Shown here: positions 9,554-16,552 of the stretch, piece by piece
Layout of the letters: each line of letters starts with the position of its first letter
Numbering within the stretch: position 1 is the stretch's first letter
Source of the DNA: Triparma columacea
Taxonomy: Eukaryota; Sar; Bolidophyceae; Parmales; Triparmaceae
NCBI GenBank assembly: GCA_030267965.1
Contig: BRYA01000440.1
Span: 49,041 to 77,651 of the forward strand
Direction of reading: 5' to 3'
Length of the DNA stretch: 28,611 nucleotides
The notes under the pieces: generated by a model
Told to the model about the DNA's origin: nothing
The model's database searches: none
What the model saw: the letters and a program-made list of their open reading frames with translations, nothing else
Program-made: the position numbers and the translations under genes

Positions 9554-9948
9554 AAACTTGGTTCGTGGGTATTCACTGTGCAATTAATCGAGCGATTTAT
9601 TGATTGTATGTGGATAAAAATATGTGTTATAAAGTCGACGAGAATCTGAGGGTAGTGGGAATGGAGGTGTTGGTGGAGGTGAGGGATTGTAGTGTGGGGA
9701 CGTAGTGGAGGGACGTAGTGGGGGAGCGTAGTGGGGGGATTGTAGCGGGGTGGGGCACGCCTTACTTTCAATCAAAGCCAAAAGTTCCTCTTCACAATGA
9801 AAAGCAGGAGGGGACAAAATTTAGTCGGAGAAATATGAAATTGTTCATTCCCACGCTAATCGCAATCCTCGCAGGCTCCCAAGGCTACAATTTGCCTAAC
9901 TTGAATTGTATTAGTTGTTCTTTTTCAGTGTTTTCTTCTTTGTTTCGT
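9554..9948. other. Gene-free stretch: FUSC upstream region and MYND spacer copy C
   Basis: 9554 to about 9780 is the upstream region of the FUSC-type gene and includes degenerate G-rich units around 9690-9745 (variants of ACGTAGTGGGG). From about 9785 the MYND spacer resumes, with the leader GGGGACAAAAT and the stub MKLFIPTLIAILAGSQG starting at 9835. No independent gene is supported. Confidence 0.6.
9835..9945 (+). other. Signal-peptide-like ORF stub, copy 3 (longest)
   Basis: Plus-strand ORF beginning MKLFIPTLIAILAGSQGYN, a plausible signal peptide (Lys, hydrophobic core, small residues before a cleavage site). It runs on into sequence antisense to the tail of MYND copy 3, so the downstream part is probably not a real protein. 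Of the five stubs it best preserves the presumed ancestral form. Confidence 0.35.
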
Positions 9949-11106
9949 TCACTTCTTCTTACCCTTGCCCTTCTTCCCCTTCTTGCCCTTCTTCCCCGTC
10001 GCACCTGCTCCTTCTGCTACTCCCGCACCTGCTCCTTCCGCTACTCCAACATCCGCTCCTCCCGCCGCCGCTCCCTTCCCTGTCTTGGATCTTTTCTTGA
10101 CCATTGCCTCGCTCTCCCCCCTTTCGTTCAGCGGTCCTCTGCATTGCACCCTGTGCTCCCTCCAGTGCTTGACCTGGCACTCCCTCGAGCAGTAGGCAAC
10201 GTTGCGACAGGGACACATATGGAGCTTGGAGCGGGAGGCGGCGGTTAGAGCCTCGCAAATGAAACAGCAGAAGGGACGGCCTTGAAGGTAATGTTTCATG
10301 ATGTTGGCGATTACAGGATCGTGATAGGAAGGAGGGGCTAAATTAAATTTGTCTCGAACTACGTCAGAATCGGGCTTTCCGAGATGAAGAAATGTTGCGA
10401 ACATCTTTATTGCGACATCTCTACTAAGAAGAGGGTGTTCTCCTTTGCACGCTCTGAGGCAGAAATTAAACACATTATCCACGTCGTTGATGGTTGGAAT
10501 AGCACCGCGCGCAAAAAACAGCCTGCATATGTCGTGTGCTCCACAATTGACAGTAAAAGTAAGTGGTGAAACAACATGTCCCTCGTGAACCACTGTCTTG
10601 TTCACATTTGCTCCATGATCGAGAAGTGCTATGGCCTGATCAATGTGTCCATATTCAGCAGTAGACATCAAAAGGTTGGAAAAGCCTTCCAACAACCCTT
10701 CGACTTGTAGGTCCATGTTAGGGTCAAGTCCATGTTCTAAGAGCAATCTCAAGATTGTTGAATCGTCACTATTCCTCATTGATGCAACTGCGGCCCTGTA
10801 CATGGCTTCCTTGTTGTTGAAGCCGGCCTCTAAGATAAGCTTGACTATCTCAACATTATCGTGTTGAGATGCTTTTGTGAGGACTGAGGCTACCTTCCAT
10901 CCCTCATCAACAAGCATTGAACAAACGCCTAACAAAACCTCAGGACCATGTTCCTTGGCATACCCCTTGATGCGATCCCAGTCTTGCTCACAAGCCCAAT
11001 CTATGCACAATTGCTGACCGTCTGTCAAATCTTCCCAACTAGATACTGCCACATTATTGGTCTCTGATGAATTGTGTGACGATTGTACCCCTGATTGAGA
11101 TTCCAT
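9949..11106 (-). CDS. Ankyrin-repeat / MYND zinc-finger protein, array copy 3
   Basis: Intronless, 385 residues, ATG at 11106. The architecture matches the other copies: ankyrin repeats about residues 60-230 (VKLILEAGFNNKEAMY, LLLEHGLDPNMD, LLDHGANVNK), then a MYND finger starting CCFICEALT and continuing CPCRNVAYCSRECQ with HWREH, then an Ala/Gly linker with two octapeptide units and a Lys-rich end. It is separated from copy 2 by the FUSC-type gene, but its flanks carry the same spacer repeats, so it belongs to the same array. The 34-bp block lies at 11199-11232, about 93 bp upstream. Function is unknown beyond probable protein-protein interaction. Confidence 0.85.
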   Translation of the reverse strand: MESQSGVQSSHNSSETNNVAVSSWEDLTDGQQLCIDWACEQDWDRIKGYAKEHGPEVLLGVCSMLVDEGWKVASVLTKASQHDNVEIVKLILEAGFNNKEAMYRAAVASMRNSDDSTILRLLLEHGLDPNMDLQVEGLLEGFSNLLMSTAEYGHIDQAIALLDHGANVNKTVVHEGHVVSPLTFTVNCGAHDICRLFFARGAIPTINDVDNVFNFCLRACKGEHPLLSRDVAIKMFATFLHLGKPDSDVVRDKFNLAPPSYHDPVIANIMKHYLQGRPFCCFICEALTAASRSKLHMCPCRNVAYCSRECQVKHWREHRVQCRGPLNERGESEAMVKKRSKTGKGAAAGGADVGVAEGAGAGVAEGAGATGKKGKKGKKGKGKKK

Positions 11107-11395
11107 TTTTTGAGCGAACCTACCCCAAGTATAAGTTTATAGCGGCAAATTACGACGCTAAACGTACGAAGAAAACCTTGAAAGTACTCCACTTAGGCAG
11201 AAGTGTCGTGTAGGTGCTAATATTGGAGTCCACCTCTCAGAAAGTTACTTCTCGAAGCAGGAGGGGACAAAATTAATGTAGTTGGAGAAATATGAAATTG
11301 TTCATTCTCACGCTAATCGCTAAAATATAAGCAATTTGATGTACATCGAATACTGAAAAATTGCTTATAGCCGTCGTATTACTGTCTTGTTTCAT
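11107..11395. other. Repeated MYND spacer, copy D
   Basis: Closely matches the spacer at 4198-4523, including the 34-bp block (11199-11232), the GGGGACAAAAT leader and the stub at 11292, which stops after 12 codons (MKLFILTLIAKI). It continues straight into the tail of a truncated fourth MYND copy. Confidence 0.7.
11199..11232 (-). promoter_or_regulatory. 34-bp conserved upstream block of MYND genes, copy 3
   Basis: Identical to the blocks at 4290, 5770 and 11539. It lies about 93 bp upstream of the ATG of MYND copy 3. A regulatory role is inferred from identity and constant spacing. Confidence 0.5.
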
Positions 11396-11520
11396 TCACT
11401 TCTTCTTACCCCTACTATTCTTGCCCTTCTTCCCCTTCTTGCCCTTCTTCCCCGTCGCACCTGCTCCTTCCGCTACTCCCTCCACCGTTGCTCCCGCCGC
11501 CGCTCCCTTCCCTGTCTTTT
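11396..11520 (-). pseudogene. Truncated MYND gene remnant, array copy 4
   Basis: Only the last 40 or so codons of a MYND gene remain: the KTGKGAAAG-type linker and the Lys/Gly-rich tail with its stop at 11396-11398. At about 11520 the coding sequence passes directly into upstream spacer sequence (AAAGTACTC...). The ankyrin and MYND domains and the start codon are therefore missing through an internal deletion of about 1 kb. The short shared CTTT/AAAG at the junction is compatible with end joining. It cannot encode the family protein. Confidence 0.8.
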
Positions 11521-11538
11521 AAAGTACTCTACGCAGGC

Positions 11539-11572
11539 AGAAGTGTCGTGTAGGTGCTAATATTGGAGTCCA
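11539..11572 (-). promoter_or_regulatory. 34-bp conserved upstream block, orphan copy 4
   Basis: Fourth identical copy of the block. Here it lies upstream of the deleted MYND remnant, so it has no intact gene to serve. The spacer around it, to about 11700, includes the stub starting at 11656 (MKLFILTLIPILTINVF). Confidence 0.5.
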
Positions 11573-11755
11573 ACAAAACTGCCACCAACCCAAAAATCTG
11601 TGCTCTGGTTATCCTGTCTGAGAAAGGAGAAAGGAAACAAATGAGTTGGAGAAATATGAAGTTGTTCATTCTCACGCTAATCCCAATCCTCACAATCAAT
11701 GTTTTCCCCTTTAGTAAAAGAATTTCCTATATTTGAACTTAATGGTCAGCTCCTC

Positions 11756-11761
11756 TTTATT
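11756..11761 (-). terminator. Polyadenylation signal AATAAA of the PsbP-like gene
   Basis: The plus strand reads TTTATT, that is AATAAA on the minus strand, 8 nt after the TAA stop of the PsbP-like gene. A very short 3' UTR is implied. The hexamer is short and could be chance, but position and strand fit. Confidence 0.4.
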
Positions 11762-11768
11762 ACAAATG

Positions 11769-12566
11769 TTATTCCCCAGTTATAATGTCCACCCTAAAAT
11801 CTCTCACAATCCCTCTCATAACCCCTTCTTCATCCTTCCCGATTTTCCCCGAGCTCTGACAAACAGTAAGTATCCCCCCTTCCCCTCCCTTAGTTACAAT
11901 CATAAAGTGGCTAGATACCATCTTCGGTCTTTTCCCTTTAGTTTCGTATTCAACAAGGTAACCACCACCTTCAATATCTTCGGTGTTTGTTAAAGTAACA
12001 TCAGTAACACCATCCCTTAACCTCTCCGCGTCAACCACACGTTCAGCAACTACAGGGAGGGAACCGAATGATGAGAGTGAGGATATTCGTACGGGATCTA
12101 AGGTTACGGATACGGTACCGAGGGTTGGGAGAGACCAGGTTGACTCGTGGAGGTGGGTTGGGAGAGGCTTGTTTGAGGGGAGTGAGGTGGGGGGGAGGGG
12201 GAGAGTGTATTTAAGGATGGGAGACTTTGAGGGGAGGGGGGGAGAGGTGTAGATGGGGGAAGAGAGGGGGTTGATGGGGGTGGTGGTGGTGGTGGAGGAG
12301 ATTGTAGTGGAGGAGGAGAAGATGGTAGTGGGTGAGGAGGTGGAGGAGGTGGAGGAGTAGGAGGGGGGAGAGGACAGAGAGTCGGTGGGAGATTGTAGCT
12401 GCTGAGAATGTTTGTCAGACTCAGTACTGGTTGGTAGGGTTGTTACGAGGTTTGTTAATAGGCTTGTTGTTGTTGTTTGAATGAATAGAAGACGTGTGAT
12501 TGGTAGATATGTGTGTATGTGTTGTATGTAGATTGAGAGGATGAGGAGGAGAGTTAATTTTGCCAT
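11769..12566 (-). CDS. PsbP-domain-like plastid protein
   Basis: Intronless, 265 residues, true ATG at 12566. The N terminus (MAKLTLLLILSIYIQ) is a hydrophobic signal sequence, as expected for import into a complex plastid, although the classical Phe after the cleavage site is not obvious. Residues about 40-115 are Ser/Thr/Pro low complexity. From about residue 120 a PsbP-like domain is recognisable: a proline-rich first strand, TVSVTLDPVRISSLSSFG, an AERVV helix, GGGYLVEYETKG, then SHFMIVTKGGEGG, LTVCQSSG and a final VRDFRV strand. PsbP-type proteins are thylakoid-lumen proteins of photosystem II or its assembly. The exact subfamily cannot be told. It diverges from the helicase gene. Confidence 0.6.
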   Translation of the reverse strand: MAKLTLLLILSIYIQHIHTYLPITRLLFIQTTTTSLLTNLVTTLPTSTESDKHSQQLQSPTDSLSSPPSYSSTSSTSSPTTIFSSSTTISSTTTTTPINPLSSPIYTSPPLPSKSPILKYTLPLPPTSLPSNKPLPTHLHESTWSLPTLGTVSVTLDPVRISSLSSFGSLPVVAERVVDAERLRDGVTDVTLTNTEDIEGGGYLVEYETKGKRPKMVSSHFMIVTKGGEGGILTVCQSSGKIGKDEEGVMRGIVRDFRVDIITGE

Positions 12567-13109
12567 TACTATCGTCTCTTGTCTGTCCCTTTGTTGTCTG
12601 TCTGGTGTCTGTTTGTGGTCTTTCTGTCGTCTGTTGAATTTGAGTTAATTGAACGAGTATTGAATGAGTATGGGGATGGATTGGGAGAGGATGAGCTGGG
12701 CAGCAGGAGAGGGCAGCAGAAAATGAGTCCGAAATGAGGGAAAGAAAAGTGGGATGAAAAGGCCAAAGTCACAACTCCCATTTCAACCCAAATAAGTACA
12801 TCAAATCACCAAAAGATATCACATTTATCATCCGAACTTACACATAAAGCATAAAATACGCCAAATATCCACAAATTTCAGCACAAAGCCATTAAAAACA
12901 CCTCCCTCCAACCCGCCTCGTCTCACAGCCCCATTCTCTAAGGCAATACATACACTATAGATATACTCTATACTCCACTACGTACCACTATACACCAACT
13001 ACACACTCTATAATACCTCTACACTCCATCCCCAACTCCCCATCCACCACTCTCTCCATCTCCATCCTCCACTCCCTCCCCCACTCCCTCCCCTCTCAAA
13101 TCTCCAATA
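12567..13109. other. Divergent intergenic region between PsbP-like and helicase genes
   Basis: 543 bp separating two divergent start codons, so it must hold both promoters. Near the PsbP-like gene there are loose TGTCTG repeats (12580-12630). Around 12950-13020 the sequence is built of degenerate CTATA/ACTC units. The last roughly 75 bp before the helicase ATG is a C/T-rich tract made of CTCCCTCC-like units. No RNA gene or small ORF is supported. Confidence 0.6.
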
Positions 13110-16100
13110 ATGTTTGTATCATCTCAACTCCCCTCAACTCCCACAATACAAACATCACCCCCCCCAGAACCGCCTTCAACATCAACCCTACTATCCCAAG
13201 TCCTCCAATCCTTCCCCTACCAACCACCGTACAAGAACCAAATCAGTTTAATGTCCACCATTGTGGAGTGCCTAACTAAGTCTATCCCACCCTCAAATTC
13301 CTCTAACAACTCCAACAAAAACAACAACAAGAAAGCACTCATTCTCCTTGCTGAGAGTCCGACAGGTTCAGGTAAGAGTCTAACGTTAATATGTTCAGTT
13401 TTAGGTTGGAGGGAATGGAGGGAACAGAAGGATTTATATGATGGATGGATTAGAAACAAAATCGGAGATGGGGGGGGAGGGAAGAAGAAGGAGGAGGTTA
13501 CGGATGATTGGCTCGGGGGAGGAGGAGGTGATGATGACTGGTTGAATACCCCAGATGTATCCGGTGGTGCAACCTCCGATTGGATGAACGTTAATACCTC
13601 CGCAGTCTCCTCCTCCTCTGTCGTTGTTGACAAGGTTGCTTACTGTGAGGGTGTCCGTGCGAGGGACGCACTCAGAATGGAAACGGATAAAATTAGAGAA
13701 AGGATTAAAGAGGGGAAGGAGAGGGAGGGGGAGAGGATTAAAGGGAGCGTTAAGGTATTACAGAGGAGGGTTGAGGGGGGGAGGAGAGAGGGGAAAGACG
13801 TTAGGGGGGATAAAGGACTTGTGGGGGGGGGGGTTAAAAAAATGAAGGGTGGGGAGAAGATAGAGACATTGGGAGACGCAGACTTCTGCGTTGAGGACGG
13901 TTATGAAAGCAAGGACGACAGGGGGGGATCAAGCGACAGCGACACCGACGACGACGACGACAGGAAGGAGGAGGGCGGTGTCAAGGTTGGGGAGTTCTAC
14001 TTCCCACCACCTAGCAAGGGGAAGGGAGGGAAGGAGGGTCGAACTATAAAACACGCGGACCTACTGGACCCGGAGGTCCTGCACGGGTACGAGAAAACAG
14101 CAATAGGGACTAGGATGGGAAACGGGTGGAGAGCTAAACCCAGCGTTATCGAGGACGACGTGGACGTTATGGGTGGGGTCAGGAAGGTCTTTTATGCGGC
14201 TAGGACACACAGTCAACTCACCCAGTTCTTGAGGGAGATTGGGAAGACGAAGTACGGGAGGGAGGTTAGGGTTGTTCATGTGGGAGGGAGGAAAACGCTT
14301 TGTGGGAATAGGGAGGTTAATAGGGAGGGGAGAGGGGAAGATAGAGTCACGGAGGAGGTGAGGGGCAAGGGAGTTGAGGGAGAGGGGGGAGAGAGACAAG
14401 GAAGAAGAGGGAGGGCGGGGCAAGGGAGGAGACAGCTAACACAATTTTCAAACAATCACTTCACCAACACACGTCTCTCGCAGTGCCTTGACCTGCAGAA
14501 GGGAGGCAAATCCACCAAGAAGAGGAAGGACGCCACCACCTCCAGTTGCGGGTGCCCTAACCTCAGCTCCGACAAGGCACAGGTAGACCTTGGCATCCAC
14601 ATAATGTCCGACCTCCACGACATCGAGGACGTAATGAACCTCGGTACAAAGACTGGGACCTGCGGGTACTACGCGACTCGGAGGGCCATCCCAAGCGCGC
14701 ATGTTGTCGCCATGCCGTATCAGGTACTGTTCAGTAGGGAAACTAGGAAAAGCCTAGGGATATCACTTAAGGGTAGCGTGGTGGTTGTGGACGAGGCTCA
14801 CAATACCCCGGAGGCACTTAAGGCTATAGAGGGTGTGAGAGTTGGTGGTGAGGGTTGGTTACGTGCTCGTGACGCAATGGGTTCGTACCTTGAGAGGTAC
14901 GAGCGTCGGCTTAATGGGAAGAACGCAGAGTACTGCAGGCAGATAAACCTGGTGTTGAGGAACGTTTGTAAGCTGCTGGAGAAAGAGAAGGAGGGAGGGA
15001 GCAGGGTTTTAGACGTGAACGGATTCCTGTTCGAAGCGAAACTTGATAACGTTAACCTTATGAAGGTCACTAGGTACATCGAGAGGAGTCTGCTGTGCAG
15101 GAAACTACTGGGATTCACGGCTAAGAGGAGGGAGGAAGAGGAGAAGAAGAGGGAGAAGGAGGGGGGGGACAAAGGGCAGGACAATAAAGCACCTTTCGTT
15201 AGCAAGGTAAGGAGGAGGGGGGGAGGGGCAAAGGCAAAAGACACCAACAACACCCTCCCACACGCACCTAACCCATACCCCCACCTTCCCACCCCACCTC
15301 AGCATATATCACCACTAAGCCCAATCCTCAGTCTCCTTAAGTCCATCTCCAAGCCCTCGGCCGACGGGAAGGTGGTGGTGTCAAACGAGGTCGGCAACAA
15401 GTCCAGCGTACGTTACTTCATGCTCAACCCTCAGACCCTATTCCAGGATCTTCGTGACGAGTGTCACGCAGTTATCCTCGCCGGTGGTACTCTCCGACCT
15501 TTCGGACACGTCGTTGAGGAGCTGTTAGACTCTGGTACTGAGGCTGCGTTAGAAGCGGATAGAAAGGGATACGATGAACCGGTAACGGAGGGTGGTGATG
15601 TTGCGTTCTTTAGTTGCAGCCACGTTGTACCTAGGGAACACGTATATAGGGCAACGGTTGGACAGGCGGGGGGGGGGAAACTTGACTTCAGACATAAACA
15701 GAGGGGGACGAACGAGACCATCGACGCGCTAGGGAAAGTACTGGAGGATACGGCTAAGGTAGGGAGGGGAGGGATCGTTGTTTTCCTACCAAGCTATAGG
15801 TACGAGGCTGTGGTTGTTAGGAGGTGGAAGGAGAGCGGGGTCTGGGGGAGGGTTAGGGAGGCCAAGGGAGCGGTTTGGAGGGAGCCTAAGGAGAGCAAGG
15901 ACCTGGACGGCGTGCTAAAGGCGTATGAGAGGGACGCTTGCGGACCGAAGGGAAGCGTTATTATGTGCGTTGTGGGGGGGAAAATGAGCGAGGGGATTAA
16001 CTTCAAGGACGACATGGCAAGGGTGGTAATCGTAGCCGGCCTCCCGTACCCAGACTTCACGGACCCTGAGCTTAGGGAGAAGATGAGGCACCTGGACGCG

Positions 16101-16382
16101 GAGAAGAAGAGGGGGGGGGGGGGAGGTATTGGGGGGGACGAGTACTACTTCAATTTGTGTATGAGGGCGGTTAACCAGAGCATAGGGAGGGCCATTAGAC
16201 ACGTGGGGGACTACGCGGCTATCTTATTGTGCGACGGGAGGTACGGGAGGGACGATAAGGTCTGGGGGGGATTACCGGGGTGGATTAGGGAAGGGACGGG
16301 GAGGAGGGGGAGCACCTGGGAGGAGGTTAAGGGGGACATTGGAGAGTTTCTTAAGGAGAGGAAGTTGAAGGTGGGGAAGTGA
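13110..16382 (+). CDS. DDX11: DDX11/CHL1-type iron-sulfur DNA helicase
   Basis: An XPD-like superfamily 2 DNA helicase; family members act in sister-chromatid cohesion and replication-fork repair in the nucleus. The whole span is one open frame (1090 codons), but two introns are evident: 14358-14483 (GTGAGG, CTAACAC, TCGCAG) and 15207-15302 (GTAAGG, CCTAACC, CCTCAG). Both are phase 0 and multiples of three, leaving 1016 residues. Seen in order: FPYQPPYKNQ (Q motif), AESPTGSGKSL (Walker A, about residue 81), four Fe-S cysteines (KTLCGNRE, CLDLQKGG, SCGCPN, GTCGYYATR), VVVDEAHN (DEAH box), ILAGGTL, VVGGKMSEGINF and QSIGRAIRH (motif VI). The CHL1-style spacing and AGLPYPDF segment favour DDX11 over XPD, RTEL1 or FANCJ. 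A long acidic/basic insertion follows Walker A. Confidence 0.9.
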   Translation: MFVSSQLPSTPTIQTSPPPEPPSTSTLLSQVLQSFPYQPPYKNQISLMSTIVECLTKSIPPSNSSNNSNKNNNKKALILLAESPTGSGKSLTLICSVLGWREWREQKDLYDGWIRNKIGDGGGGKKKEEVTDDWLGGGGGDDDWLNTPDVSGGATSDWMNVNTSAVSSSSVVVDKVAYCEGVRARDALRMETDKIRERIKEGKEREGERIKGSVKVLQRRVEGGRREGKDVRGDKGLVGGGVKKMKGGEKIETLGDADFCVEDGYESKDDRGGSSDSDTDDDDDRKEEGGVKVGEFYFPPPSKGKGGKEGRTIKHADLLDPEVLHGYEKTAIGTRMGNGWRAKPSVIEDDVDVMGGVRKVFYAARTHSQLTQFLREIGKTKYGREVRVVHVGGRKTLCGNREVNREGRGEDRVTEEVRGKGVEGEGGERQGRRGRAGQGRRQLTQFSNNHFTNTRLSQCLDLQKGGKSTKKRKDATTSSCGCPNLSSDKAQVDLGIHIMSDLHDIEDVMNLGTKTGTCGYYATRRAIPSAHVVAMPYQVLFSRETRKSLGISLKGSVVVVDEAHNTPEALKAIEGVRVGGEGWLRARDAMGSYLERYERRLNGKNAEYCRQINLVLRNVCKLLEKEKEGGSRVLDVNGFLFEAKLDNVNLMKVTRYIERSLLCRKLLGFTAKRREEEEKKREKEGGDKGQDNKAPFVSKVRRRGGGAKAKDTNNTLPHAPNPYPHLPTPPQHISPLSPILSLLKSISKPSADGKVVVSNEVGNKSSVRYFMLNPQTLFQDLRDECHAVILAGGTLRPFGHVVEELLDSGTEAALEADRKGYDEPVTEGGDVAFFSCSHVVPREHVYRATVGQAGGGKLDFRHKQRGTNETIDALGKVLEDTAKVGRGGIVVFLPSYRYEAVVVRRWKESGVWGRVREAKGAVWREPKESKDLDGVLKAYERDACGPKGSVIMCVVGGKMSEGINFKDDMARVVIVAGLPYPDFTDPELREKMRHLDAEKKRGGGGGIGGDEYYFNLCMRAVNQSIGRAIRHVGDYAAILLCDGRYGRDDKVWGGLPGWIREGTGRRGSTWEEVKGDIGEFLKERKLKVGK

Positions 16383-16552
16383 CAAGAGAGGTTTGTTAAA
16401 GGGAAATTTGTTTGTGATACAAAGCGAGAGGACAAAAGTCGATTTTTCTCAGTGATAATCTTTTCTCAGTGCACCTTAAGTGTTGAAAAGCATAAGTTGT
16501 CCAGTCCCTCTCCCAAGCCCTCCCCTATTCCCCAACTCCCGCAAACCCCTAT

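Noticed and set aside
13806..13830. Frameshift in the helicase at a poly-G run
   Set aside because: The frame continues unchanged on both sides of the run with helicase motifs in the same frame, so the Gly codons are read normally.
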